Counted from the first letter of the stretch, positions 1 to 8,191 are shown. The stretch: DNA of 59,262 nucleotides from Oscillospiraceae bacterium (GCA_009777725.1 WRLG01000021.1:1-59262), one strand, 5' to 3'. The notes: generated from the letters alone by a model not told the origin. A program made the numbers and translations.

Positions 1-55
1 AATTATAACCTATTCTCCCAAATTTTGCAACCCATTTGCAAAAAAAATATAAAAA

Positions 56-131
56 TAAAAAAGCCCGCCCCCTTTCAAGCGACCTTCTCTACTATAACTA
101 TACCACACTTAAATAGTAACATGCAATAACA
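56..131 (-). repeat. Left copy of inverted promoter-terminator element
   Basis: Read on the minus strand this has a -35 TTGCAT (126-121), an 18-bp spacer and a -10 TATAGT (102-97), then a weak hairpin ending in GGGCGGGC and a T-run near 70-56. It matches the plus-strand element at 6938-7010 in two perfect blocks (19 and 16 nt) separated by exactly 38 nt in both. The stem differs in sequence but can still pair, with one G-G mismatch in each copy. It points out of the window to the left. It probably drives or attenuates a transcript beyond the left edge. Confidence 0.6.
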
Positions 132-180
132 AAAATACGAAATAATAAAACTACTGAAAATACGGCGGTTTCCCTGCACT

Positions 181-214
181 TTAAAGCGGCGGTCATTATA
201 TGACCGCCGCTTTA
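181..214. terminator. 34-bp perfect palindrome after the efflux operon
   Basis: A perfect inverted repeat with 17-base arms, rich in GC in the middle (GCGGCGGTCA), lies 55 bases beyond the stop of the leftward ABC operon. It can form a strong hairpin on either strand. The downstream T-tract is weak, so it could be a terminator or an RNA-stabilising hairpin. Confidence 0.55.
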
Positions 215-268
215 AAATGTATCGGTGAATTGACAAATAGCTGAGATTTCCTCCTTGTAAAAAACTTT

Positions 269-952
269 TCAAATAATCATACCATCCTCAACCCTAACAA
301 CCCTGCCTGCTCTTGCGGCAATTTTAGGGTCGTGAGTAATCATAATAATTGTTTTGTGTTCCTTGTTGAGTTCTTTCAAGATGTCGAGAACTTCATGCCC
401 TGTTTTTTGGTCAAGCGCACCTGTGGGTTCGTCGGCGAGGATTAGCGGGGAGTTGCTTATGAGTGCACGGGCGATGGCAACTCGCTGAAGTTGTCCGCCT
501 GAAAGTTCGGAGGGTTTATGCTTTATGCGTTTTTCTAAACCTACACGGCTGAGCATATCATAAGACTTAATCTTTGCTGTCTTATAGCTTTCCCCTTGGA
601 GCATGATAGGCAGAGCGACATTGTAAAGTGCGGTATATTGAGGAATAAGATTATACTTTTGGAAAATAAACCCGATTTTACTGTTGCGGATTTTAGCGTA
701 AGTATGCTCTTTTTCCTTTGCAATGTCAATTCCGTCTAAATAATATTCTCCGCTGTCAAAGTTATCCATAAGACCGATTATGTTCATCAGAGTTGATTTT
801 CCCGACCCTGACGGTCCTAAAATTGCAACAAATTCGCCTTCGTGAACCGTCATATCTATTCCGTTAAGTGCAGTTACTTTGTTGTCGCCTTTACCGTAGA
901 CCTTTTTTATGTTTTTGATTTCTATAATCGCTTTAGTCACATCACAACTCAT
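269..952 (-). CDS. ABC transporter ATPase, MacB/LolD type
   Basis: This 227-residue protein has all ABC signatures. Walker A is GPSGSGKST near residue 46, the signature is LSGGQLQRVAIARA, Walker B is LILADEPTGALD and the switch His is in MITHDPK. Length and sequence fit the MacB/LolD/SalX group that powers FtsX-type permeases moving peptides, antibiotics or lipoproteins. The start overlaps the stop of the lipoprotein gene (ATGA), and a GGAGGC ribosome site lies inside that gene, so the two are translationally coupled. It is the last gene of a leftward operon with a permease and a fusion protein. The exported substrate cannot be read from the sequence. Confidence 0.93.
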   Translation of the reverse strand: MSCDVTKAIIEIKNIKKVYGKGDNKVTALNGIDMTVHEGEFVAILGPSGSGKSTLMNIIGLMDNFDSGEYYLDGIDIAKEKEHTYAKIRNSKIGFIFQKYNLIPQYTALYNVALPIMLQGESYKTAKIKSYDMLSRVGLEKRIKHKPSELSGGQLQRVAIARALISNSPLILADEPTGALDQKTGHEVLDILKELNKEHKTIIMITHDPKIAARAGRVVRVEDGMII

Positions 953-1548
953 TGACTACCGCCTCCGTTTCCGTTTCCGCCGAAAGTGATTACTTGTCCT
1001 TGTCCTTGCCCCATGCCGCCGCCTCCGTTTTCACCGAAAGTAATTTTTTGTCCCTGTCCCTGCTTCATGACACCGCCCGGTTGTTTTGTCACTTTTTCAA
1101 TCGTTTTCCCATCAGATGCGTAAGTAACCATAATCATATCGCCGGATTTTAAAGTTTCAAGTTTAATTTCTGTTTCTTTAGCACCGTCCTCCGAAAATGA
1201 CATTTCCATAACCGGCGTACCGGCAGGAACTATGATTTCAATGTCCTCGTCCTTATAAGTGCGTTCTGCTCCGCCGTTAACCATTTTATTGGAATTTTTG
1301 GTCTGTTCACCGTCTTCGGGCGGATTAACGCTCATAGGTTCGAGTTCGTTAAAAATAATCATGTTCCCGATTATCTCTGAAATTTTGCCGACAGTTATGT
1401 TGTGTGCTTCGTTTTCGCCCGCAACCATCATGTTGCTCATGTCGCCGGATTCTGTCTTCTCCGCAGCACCTGCGGTACAGCCGCTTAAAATCATTGCCGC
1501 CGTCAATCCTGCCGCAATCATAAAGTTAATTTTTTTAGTCGTATTCAT
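949..1548 (-). CDS. Lipoprotein of the efflux operon with Gly/Gln repeat tail
   Basis: The 199-residue product begins with a lipoprotein signal (MNTTKKINFMIAAGLTAA, lipobox LSGC at about residue 24), so it should be anchored outside the membrane. The middle looks like a small beta-rich domain. The C-terminal 45 residues contain two near-identical units (GQGQ-ITFG-N-GGG) encoded by about 55-bp tandem repeats at 953-1070, a likely slippage-prone tract. It lies between permease and ATPase genes, an arrangement seen in clostridial MacB-like operons. I do not recognise a named family. An extracytoplasmic accessory role is inference. Confidence 0.75.
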   Translation of the reverse strand: MNTTKKINFMIAAGLTAAMILSGCTAGAAEKTESGDMSNMMVAGENEAHNITVGKISEIIGNMIIFNELEPMSVNPPEDGEQTKNSNKMVNGGAERTYKDEDIEIIVPAGTPVMEMSFSEDGAKETEIKLETLKSGDMIMVTYASDGKTIEKVTKQPGGVMKQGQGQKITFGENGGGGMGQGQGQVITFGGNGNGGGSQ

Positions 1549-1584
1549 TATAAAAACCTCCGTAAAATTTTAATTTTTTAATTT

Positions 1585-2868
1585 TTAATCTGCGTTCAAT
1601 GCAACAATGGGAGCAAGCTTTGATGCTTTATGCGCCGGATAATATCCGAAGAATACCCCTGTTGCTACAGAAAACATAAATCCGAGCAAAAGCCCTCTTA
1701 GGGAATGTGAGAAATCCGAGTGTAAATATACAAGCAGAGCCGGAGCGAAATAGCTTGCTGCCGCTCCTACCAATCCGCCGCATACGCTGATGAACACCGC
1801 TTCAAACAAAAACAGCATGAGTATAACCGAGCGGGAAGAACCGATACTTTTAAGTATGCCAACCTCTCTCGTGCGCTCCTTAACGGCGACCATCATTACG
1901 TTCATAATCCCAATCCCGCTGACAATTAAGACAATTACTGCTACCACCAAAAGCAACGCACTCATAGTATTTGATGTTTCAAGTGCGGCAGAGAGAATAC
2001 TTCCCGCATCGGTTACGTTGTATGAGGTGTAGTCGCCCGTGATGTCATAAATGTAATCTTGTATTTCCGTAATCGCCGCATCAACATCTTTTATGCTTGT
2101 CGCTAAAGCTACAAATGTTGTTTCCGGCAACCCTGAAGTCATTCTGACTCCTCCCGAACTCGTTACCGTTGCACTCGACCCGCCCGACGTATATCTTACC
2201 GCAACTTCATAAGGGATAAAAACCGAATCGTCAGGTGAAGCCGCTGTGTTTCTGCCGCCGGAGGAAATGCCGCCGCTTCCTCCGATTCTCTCTAAAATGC
2301 CGGTTACCGTAAAGGTCAGACCTTTGATTTGAACCTTTTCGCCTATCACATCTCCGAAATCCTCCCCGAACAAACTCTCGGCAATGTTATAGCCTAATAC
2401 AGCGTATCGGTTGCGTAAAACCCCATCTTGATCAGTAAACATCTCGCCGGATTCTACATTGAGGTTCGTAATATCGGCGTAATCCTCCGTGATTCCGAGA
2501 ATACTTACCGTTTCCGACTGAGAACCGTATACAACAGGGGAACTGATAGATGTACTCACGCCGACTTTTTCGACATATGTGAGCGAATCAGGCATATCCT
2601 CGGCTAAATCCTTTGTAAGAGATTTGTTTGCCGCAGTATTGCCGCCGATACGCATAGGTCCCGATGCCGCATTGCGTGCAATCGTAATTGTTTCAACGGA
2701 CAACCGCTTATACTGCTCCTCTACCGCATCTTCGCTCGCTTTACCGATTCCTACGACCATAATAATTGTGAACGTCCCGATAATAATCCCTAAAGAGGTC
2801 ATAAGAACCCGCACCTTATTCGCACTTATACTTAAAAATATGCTTCGTACAATTTCGGCAAATTTCAT
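1585..2868 (-). CDS. ABC transporter permease, MacB/FtsX type
   Basis: The 427-residue protein has the MacB-permease plan. There is one N-terminal membrane helix (LMTSLGIIIGTFTIIMVVGIG), a large extracellular MacB_PCD domain to about residue 300, then three helices ending the FtsX domain (the ERTREVGILKSIGSS loop is typical). Its ATG overlaps the TAA of the fusion-protein gene by one base (TAATG), so coupled translation is expected. It should work with the ATPase encoded at 269-952 and the fusion protein encoded at 2868-4886 as a tripartite-like exporter. In a Gram-positive cell this would move substrates from membrane to outside. Confidence 0.92.
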   Translation of the reverse strand: MKFAEIVRSIFLSISANKVRVLMTSLGIIIGTFTIIMVVGIGKASEDAVEEQYKRLSVETITIARNAASGPMRIGGNTAANKSLTKDLAEDMPDSLTYVEKVGVSTSISSPVVYGSQSETVSILGITEDYADITNLNVESGEMFTDQDGVLRNRYAVLGYNIAESLFGEDFGDVIGEKVQIKGLTFTVTGILERIGGSGGISSGGRNTAASPDDSVFIPYEVAVRYTSGGSSATVTSSGGVRMTSGLPETTFVALATSIKDVDAAITEIQDYIYDITGDYTSYNVTDAGSILSAALETSNTMSALLLVVAVIVLIVSGIGIMNVMMVAVKERTREVGILKSIGSSRSVILMLFLFEAVFISVCGGLVGAAASYFAPALLVYLHSDFSHSLRGLLLGFMFSVATGVFFGYYPAHKASKLAPIVALNAD

Positions 2869-4886
2869 TATCTGTCGCCCCTTCCCGACAGTACGGTTTC
2901 TCCGGCTTCAAGCCCCTCTGTCACTTCCGTTAAAACACCGTTTGAAAGACCGCAAACCACCTTGCGTTTTTCATAGCTTCCGTCTTCTTTTACCACGTTG
3001 ACATACTGCGAGCCGTCCTCAATAAATACCGCTTTGTTAGGAACTAATAAAACATCATTTAATTCTTTTTTGACGAATGTTATATAAGCGTTCATGCCGT
3101 CCTTTATAACATCGGAGGTGTCGTCGAGCAGGCAGGTTACGGTATAAGTTGTAATCCCATTGGAATCGGTTGTCGGTATACTGTCAACATTTACGACTTT
3201 GCCGTAGAAAACCTCACCGCTTACAGCATCGACAGTCACCTGAATCGTTTGCCCCTCGGAAATTCCTATTATATCGCCCTCCGTTATGTTTGCGGTCAGA
3301 TAGATTTGTGATACATCGCATAGGGTTATAAAGCTGTTCCCGCTGCCGCTTGTGCCGAAAGCCATAGGAAGTTGGCTGTTGTTGTTCTGTGAGGACACCG
3401 TTTCGCCAACCCCTTGAGAGATGCTTAAAATTCGTCCGTCAATAGGGGCATAAAGCTTGGCGTTTTCAAGGTCATTATTTGCTTCAAGAGTATTCAGCCC
3501 GGCTTCCTGCAAAGCAAATTCGGCGGTTGCGATTGTGGCGTTTGAATTTTTATTCATATCTGCACTAAGCTCTTTTAATTGCAGGTCGATGAGATTGTCG
3601 GCTGATTTGCTATCGTAATCGGCACGGGCTCTTTGAAGATTTGTGAGTGCCTTTTCTAAATTAACTTTCGCATCCGTGAAAGCCAGTTTTGCATTTTCCA
3701 ATTTTTCTTTGCTGTCATCTTCCGCCTGTTTCTTAGCGTGTGTCTTATCCAATTGGGCTCTTTCTAAAGCGGCTTCCGCTTCTTCAAGTGCATCCTTCGC
3801 CTTATTGTAAGCACTTTTAATGCTCTCGTCATTTTCGCAAGCGGCTCTCAACAGGTCGGTGCGTGCCTTTTTCAATTGTTGCTCCGCATCTTCAACCGCT
3901 TGCTTCGCACTTTTTACAGCGGCACTTTCGGAATTTGATGTTGTTGCACTTTTGCCGTCTTCCCGAATCCTTTCAAGCTCTTTTTGTGCATCATCAAGCT
4001 CATTTTTAGCAGTCGTTACTTTCTTGTGTGCTTCCAAAATTTCTTTTTCGGTTGAGCCGAGGTTATATATCGCAATGTCGTAGCCGTACAAAGCATCATA
4101 ATATTCTTGGCTTTTGCGGTCATACTTTTCTTGTGCGTCATCTAACGTCCTGTTGCTTTGGGTTTTAGAATTTTTTTCTGTTTCTTTCAATGCGGCTTTC
4201 TTGCGTTCAAGGTTAATGCTTGCCTCATTGATTGCGTTTTGGTAGGTGTAATCGTCAAAATCACCCGAAAGCTGATTTTTAGCCTCGTCAAATTCGTTTT
4301 GTTTGTTTTTCAGATTCCTTTTTGCATCCTCTATGTGATTATTATATACATAGGAATCGAATGGTTCGGTGGCTTTTGCCTTGGCTTTTTTCAGTTCCTC
4401 CTCTTTTCGCTCTAAAGCCGTTCTCGCATCGTCAATTGCCGTTTGATAAACATAATCATCGAACCCATTATTTATGTCCCGCCTGAGTTTATCCATTTCA
4501 CTCTTATCACTCAACACGCTGTAGTTGTACTGACTTACCGCATTGTTATAGGCGGTTTGGGATTTGTTAAGATTATTGTTAGCACTTTCAATGGCGAACA
4601 AGTAGCTTGAAGAGTCAAGTTCAGCAAGCAAATCCCCCGCTTTCACCGTATCTCCGACGGACACATAAATCTCGCTTATCTCCCCCGTTACGCCGAAATT
4701 TAAATTGCTTACGGGAAGTGCTACCTTTCCGTCTGTGCTAAGTCCCAATACAAGGTCGCCGCGGGTAATTTGAGCCGTTGCTGCTTTTGAGTTGTCTGCG
4801 GCGGCAGTTTGGTGGGAGCACCCCGTAAACAATAATGCCGGCGATAACAGCAATGCACATAAACCTGATAGTTCTCTCTTTTTCAT
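2868..4886 (-). CDS. HlyD/MacA-like membrane fusion lipoprotein
   Basis: This 672-residue protein starts with a lipoprotein signal (lipobox FTGC) followed by a biotinyl-lipoyl half (GEISEIYVSVGDTVKAGDLLAELD), a very long coiled coil (about residues 90-440), the second lipoyl half (ENAKLYAPIDGRILSIS) and beta-barrel/MPD domains. It is longer than usual MacA (about 370-400). The extra length is helical hairpin, including three 34-residue units beginning FDDYVYQ, FDSYVYN and FDDYTYQ. The ribosome site GGAGGG precedes the ATG. It is the first gene of the leftward efflux operon and is placed directly after the kinase gene. Confidence 0.9.
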   Translation of the reverse strand: MKKRELSGLCALLLSPALLFTGCSHQTAAADNSKAATAQITRGDLVLGLSTDGKVALPVSNLNFGVTGEISEIYVSVGDTVKAGDLLAELDSSSYLFAIESANNNLNKSQTAYNNAVSQYNYSVLSDKSEMDKLRRDINNGFDDYVYQTAIDDARTALERKEEELKKAKAKATEPFDSYVYNNHIEDAKRNLKNKQNEFDEAKNQLSGDFDDYTYQNAINEASINLERKKAALKETEKNSKTQSNRTLDDAQEKYDRKSQEYYDALYGYDIAIYNLGSTEKEILEAHKKVTTAKNELDDAQKELERIREDGKSATTSNSESAAVKSAKQAVEDAEQQLKKARTDLLRAACENDESIKSAYNKAKDALEEAEAALERAQLDKTHAKKQAEDDSKEKLENAKLAFTDAKVNLEKALTNLQRARADYDSKSADNLIDLQLKELSADMNKNSNATIATAEFALQEAGLNTLEANNDLENAKLYAPIDGRILSISQGVGETVSSQNNNSQLPMAFGTSGSGNSFITLCDVSQIYLTANITEGDIIGISEGQTIQVTVDAVSGEVFYGKVVNVDSIPTTDSNGITTYTVTCLLDDTSDVIKDGMNAYITFVKKELNDVLLVPNKAVFIEDGSQYVNVVKEDGSYEKRKVVCGLSNGVLTEVTEGLEAGETVLSGRGDR

Positions 4887-4941
4887 AATAAAAACCCTCC
4901 GTGTTATTTTTAATTTTTTTGTGTTTTTCTCTTATGTATTA

Positions 4942-4977
4942 ATTATAACACACGGAAAGTTAAGAAACGGTTAAGAA
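4942..4977 (-). promoter_or_regulatory. Efflux operon promoter with response-regulator direct repeats
   Basis: On the minus strand a -10 TATAAT lies at 4947-4942. The -35 region is poor but is covered by two direct repeats TTCTTAAC (plus strand GTTAAGAA at 4959-4966 and 4970-4977) with an 11-bp period. OmpR/PhoB-family regulators bind such tandem repeats one helical turn apart and activate promoters with weak -35 boxes. The adjacent regulator encoded at 6115-6765 is the obvious candidate. Confidence 0.6.
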
Positions 4978-4985
4978 TTTAGGGT

Positions 4986-6125
4986 TTAAGAAATTATTTT
5001 TAAAAAAATTTTTGTGCCTTTATTTATCTCGCTCGAAACAGTAATTTTTATATCATGCTTATCAAAAATCTGTTTTGCGATACTAAGACCCAATCCATTA
5101 CCGCCCAGCTTACGTGAGCGGGATTTATCCGCGCAGTAAAAAGGGTCGAAGATTTGCGGCAGGCACTCCGAGGGTATGCCGATTCCGCTGTCTTCAATCA
5201 CAATCGTATCATTTGCGGCGGTTATTTTTATTTCCCCGCCTTCTTTATTATATTTTGCGGCATTCTGCACAAGATTGAAAAAAGCCCTCTCCAATAAAGT
5301 TTTTTCGCCGTACAGAGCTATATTTCCGTTGCTTATAATCGTTATATTTTTATCGGCTATACTTTTTGACAAATCCGATATTATTTTTTCAAACATCACA
5401 TCGGTGTTTATGTTTTCGCATAATTCGTTGTCAATATCCGAATTAAACCGTAATAAATCCTGAACCAAAACTGTCAGCCGCTCAATGTTTTCTTTTGTTA
5501 TGTCAATTACTTCCTTATATTCCTCCGCACTCGGATTTTCATCCATCTGCATGACCTCGATGTTGGTCAGTATATTGGCAAGGGGCGTTTTCAGCTCATG
5601 TGCGGCGTTTGACGCAAACAGCTTTTTGGCACAAAACGCCCTGTCAAGCTTTACGAGCATACTGTTAAACGAATTTGTCAGCCTTGCGACTTCACCGCCG
5701 CCTAACATCGTAATCAGCTGTGTGTTCAAATTATTTTCATTTATTTCCTCTATTTTATCGGTAAGAGTATTAAGCGGTTTCAATGTCCGCCCTGTGATAA
5801 AATATGACAAAATTGTGCCGGACAAAATTATAGCGATAGCCGATATTACGCTCTGGATTTTAAATTTACTTCGAGAATCTGTATATATTTCGCCCGCAAT
5901 TTTAATTCTTACCTGCTCATCGGATTGATGCGGTGCTTTTATGATGACTACTTCGCCCGGATTCTCCTCTTCCGCCATCAGTGCCCTAGCGTGGGCAACC
6001 GCTATAGGCTCATAAAAAACATTTGTATTTAAAACGGATATGACGGCGAAAGCTATGCACATAACCGTTAATATTAATGCCGTCAGAAAAGTTATTTTTA
6101 TTTGCAAAGATAATTTATTCCACAT
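4986..6125 (-). CDS. Sensor histidine kinase (two-component, HAMP type)
   Basis: This membrane kinase has two transmembrane helices (about residues 9-32 and 95-115) around a small sensor domain, a HAMP linker (TGRTLKPLNTLTDKI), the H-box AAHELKTPLANI with the phospho-accepting His, the N-box LVQNAAKYN, G1 EDSGIGIP and G2 GGNGLGLSIA. I place the start at ATG 6125 (MWNKL), which overlaps the regulator's end by 11 bases and follows AAGGACAAGG. An upstream ATG at 6146 would add seven charged residues. It forms a pair with the upstream regulator gene and likely senses an envelope-active compound exported by the operon. Confidence 0.92.
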   Translation of the reverse strand: MWNKLSLQIKITFLTALILTVMCIAFAVISVLNTNVFYEPIAVAHARALMAEEENPGEVVIIKAPHQSDEQVRIKIAGEIYTDSRSKFKIQSVISAIAIILSGTILSYFITGRTLKPLNTLTDKIEEINENNLNTQLITMLGGGEVARLTNSFNSMLVKLDRAFCAKKLFASNAAHELKTPLANILTNIEVMQMDENPSAEEYKEVIDITKENIERLTVLVQDLLRFNSDIDNELCENINTDVMFEKIISDLSKSIADKNITIISNGNIALYGEKTLLERAFFNLVQNAAKYNKEGGEIKITAANDTIVIEDSGIGIPSECLPQIFDPFYCADKSRSRKLGGNGLGLSIAKQIFDKHDIKITVSSEINKGTKIFLKIIS

Positions 6126-6765
6126 AGTAACCTTGTCCTTTCGCATTTTTGATTATTCCGTCCGGTAATTTTTTTCTCATGGAATTGATGTGTACTTTTA
6201 TAGAGTTTGAAAACATATCAGCATCTTCCCATATCGATTCAATCAGTTCATTTATGCCTATGACTCTGCCTTTATTTAACATTAGGTATTCAAATATACC
6301 GTATTCTTTTTTGGTTAACGAAATCTCCGTGTCATTACACAATACCTTTTTTAATGCTGTATCAAGCTGTATATCGCCGTTTGATATAATAGTGTCGGCA
6401 GTTTTGAAATTTCTCCGTAACAATGCCCGTGCCCTTGCTTCAAGCTCGTCAAAATGAAAAGGTTTGGCGAGATAATCATTTGCCCCCATATCAAGCCCCA
6501 TTATCTTATCACTGACTTCGCTCCTTGCCGAAAGGATTAAGACGGGGATTTCTTTATTTTCTTTTCTGATTTCGGTCAGAACTTCCAATCCGTCTATTTT
6601 AGGCAGATTCAAATCAAGCACGACAAGATTATATTGATTATCAAAATACATATCTAACGCCTGTTCACCATCCTCAGCAACATCTATTGTGTACCCATGT
6701 TTTTGAAAACCTTTCGCCAATGCTTTCCTCAGCACAGTTTCATCCTCAACTATAAGAATTTTCAC
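6115..6765 (-). CDS. Response regulator, OmpR/PhoB family
   Basis: The product has a receiver domain (VKILIVEDE start, acidic pocket, phospho-Asp in NLVVLDLNLPKIDG, conserved Lys in ANDYLAKPF) and a C-terminal winged-helix DNA-binding domain (LTKKEYGIFEYLML, then VHINSMRKKL). I chose the GTG at 6765 because GGGGGG lies seven bases upstream and the protein then begins exactly like family members. The ATG at 6834 falls at the predicted transcription start and would have no ribosome site. Predicted length is 216 residues. It probably activates the efflux operon through the repeats at 4959-4977. Confidence 0.92.
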   Translation of the reverse strand: MKILIVEDETVLRKALAKGFQKHGYTIDVAEDGEQALDMYFDNQYNLVVLDLNLPKIDGLEVLTEIRKENKEIPVLILSARSEVSDKIMGLDMGANDYLAKPFHFDELEARARALLRRNFKTADTIISNGDIQLDTALKKVLCNDTEISLTKKEYGIFEYLMLNKGRVIGINELIESIWEDADMFSNSIKVHINSMRKKLPDGIIKNAKGQGYYVE

Positions 6766-6840
6766 GCCATCGCCCCCCAATAATATTTTCATCATAATAG
6801 CCCTTCGGAAACTCTGAGCGAGCATATTTTCCATATATTT

Positions 6841-6869
6841 ATCATATCATTTATTTTTCGGTTTGTCAA
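6841..6869 (-). promoter_or_regulatory. Sigma-A promoter for the two-component genes
   Basis: Minus-strand TTGACA (6869-6864), a 17-bp spacer and TATGAT (6846-6841). The predicted start near 6834 leaves about 70 bases of leader before the GTG at 6765. Confidence 0.75.
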
Positions 6870-6937
6870 CGAATTATCTTTTTTGTTAGCGTCAGGTAAA
6901 CGTAAAGGCGTGTTATTTGGCAAAACGTATTTTGGTG

Positions 6938-7010
6938 ATTGCATGTTACTATTTAACTATGCTATAATCATAATCAGTAAAGCGCGCCTGTTAAGGGCGG
7001 GCTTTTTTAT
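6938..7010 (+). repeat. Right copy of inverted promoter-terminator element
   Basis: Promoter TTGCAT (6939-6944), 18 bp, TATAAT (6963-6968), then after about 12 bases a hairpin (stem AGCGCGCC at 6981-6988 with GGCGGGCT at 6996-7003, one G-G mismatch) and a T-run to 7008. The predicted terminated transcript is only about 34 nt, so it acts as an attenuator or makes a tiny RNA. It is the inverted partner of 56-131 and lies immediately before the phage-like genes. Confidence 0.65.
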
Positions 7011-7043
7011 ATATAAGGAATTTTTTTGAAGGGAGGTGATATT

Positions 7044-7412
7044 ATAAAAGCGATTCCTAAAAATTTTCTCATTCATTCGGCGAAGGTAAGAACTCCGTTA
7101 AAGCATAATTCCTTTGGCGAGGATGAGTTTTCCGATGACGCTGTTCTGCGGTTTGTGAGGCTTGATTATTCGCTGACCGACCCTTTGAACGGTGATGACA
7201 AAACCTGCGGGGTTCTCATTTACGACTGTAAAAACAGTTCCCCCCCGGGCTTTGAATTTTCTGTAGGGCAGGAGATTTCTTTTGGGGACTGCATTTTTAC
7301 GGCTTGCTCCGTAACGCCGCTTTTTCACGGGCGGGGGCTTCATCACATTGAGGTCGGTCTTAGGCGGGGTGCCCAGCCCCGTTTGTCTTTATGGCGAAAG
7401 GCAGAAAATTAA
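7044..7412 (+). CDS. Phage-like minor capsid/head-tail connector protein
   Basis: The product of about 122 residues resembles small head-closure proteins of tailed phages (Minor_capsid_1-like). It has a compact beta-rich body and the end HHIEVGLRRG, recalling the HHxEV ending of that family. A near-perfect ribosome site (GGGAGGTGAT, 7031-7040) is followed at the right distance by ATA (7044), giving MKAIPKNF. No ATG is present there, and the frame is otherwise open from a TTG at 7026 that lies upstream of the ribosome site. The start codon may therefore be mutated or non-canonical. It is followed by a tail-tube-like gene but no other phage genes. Confidence 0.5.
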   Translation: MKAIPKNFLIHSAKVRTPLKHNSFGEDEFSDDAVLRFVRLDYSLTDPLNGDDKTCGVLIYDCKNSSPPGFEFSVGQEISFGDCIFTACSVTPLFHGRGLHHIEVGLRRGAQPRLSLWRKAEN

Positions 7413-7439
7413 TTAAATCAATTGAAAGGATGTTTTTTT

Positions 7440-7877
7440 ATGTTGGCACTTAATTTTGATTATACCTTAAAAATTAACACCGCGCCGCGGGGCGAAGAGC
7501 AGGTTTGGGCGGAGGTTTCGGAGGGCTTTGATAAAATAGGGAAGTCGCTCAAAGAGTCCGTTTATCAAGGCTCTTACTTAGGGGACAGGGGATACTCCTC
7601 CACCGAGGTGACGGGCGGTCAGCTTTCCGTTACCCTGTCCGGCGTTAGAATTTACGGAGACCCCGCTCAGGACTATATCTTCTCGGACACCGTAAAAAAT
7701 AACTACGGAGAAGCGCGCAAGACGGACTTTATGATTATCTACCCCAACGGCGAAATCGTTTCCGGCAAAGTTACGCTTGCTAAGATTACCGAAGGCGGCG
7801 GAAATTCAAACGCCCCCGATGCCATTTCGGTTGAGATTCATTTTAACGGCAAGCCCAAGTCAGTCGCGGCGGATTAG
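7440..7877 (+). CDS. Phage tail tube-like protein
   Basis: This 145-residue protein is rich in beta-strand patterns typical of siphophage tail tube subunits (for example GGQLSVTLSGVRIYGDPAQD and a C-terminal VSVEIHFNGKP-like strand). The ATG at 7440 follows AAAGGA with good spacing; a TTG at 7422 is upstream of it. In phage genomes a head-closure gene and a tail tube gene lie a few genes apart; here they are adjacent, so the genes between them are gone. It is either a remnant or a domesticated piece. The reading frame is intact. Confidence 0.6.
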   Translation: MLALNFDYTLKINTAPRGEEQVWAEVSEGFDKIGKSLKESVYQGSYLGDRGYSSTEVTGGQLSVTLSGVRIYGDPAQDYIFSDTVKNNYGEARKTDFMIIYPNGEIVSGKVTLAKITEGGGNSNAPDAISVEIHFNGKPKSVAAD

Positions 7878-7917
7878 CGATTTGTAATACTTCAGCCCAA
7901 AGGCTTTGCACGAAATT

Positions 7918-7954
7918 AAATTAGCGGGTCGCGTTTGATGCGACCCGCTAATTT
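7918..7954 (+). terminator. Hairpin after the phage-like pair
   Basis: A 15-bp perfect stem (AAATTAGCGGGTCGC with its complement) and a 7-base loop lie 41 bases after the tail-tube stop. The T-tract is only TTT, so termination strength is uncertain. Confidence 0.65.
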
Positions 7955-8047
7955 AGTGCAATAGGTGTTTTGGCGCGCCATATATGCTTTTATTAAAAAT
8001 TACTGCGGGAATGTTTCAAAAATATTTAAAAAAATTTACATAAACCC

Positions 8048-8076
8048 TTGACACGCAAACTATTTTATGATAAAAT
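8048..8076 (+). promoter_or_regulatory. tRNA operon promoter
   Basis: TTGACA (8048-8053), 17 bp, TAAAAT (8071-8076), about 25 bases before the first tRNA. Confidence 0.8.
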
Positions 8077-8102
8077 ATATTAAGTCATGGTTTTGAAAAA
8101 GC

Positions 8103-8191
8103 GGAGGAATACCGAAGTGGTCATAACGGGGCGGTCTTGAAAACCGTTAGGGTGCAAGCCCACGGGGGTTCGAATCCCTCTTCCTCCGCCA
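8103..8191 (+). tRNA. tRNA-Ser (anticodon TGA)
   Basis: The acceptor stem GGAGGAA pairs with TTCCTCC, the discriminator is G and CCA is encoded. The anticodon loop CTTGAAA gives UGA. A long variable arm is present, as expected for a class II serine tRNA. Confidence 0.96.

Noticed and set aside
75-272. 65-codon ORF at the left end
   Set aside because: It overlaps the inverted element and palindrome, and its sequence has no protein-like features.
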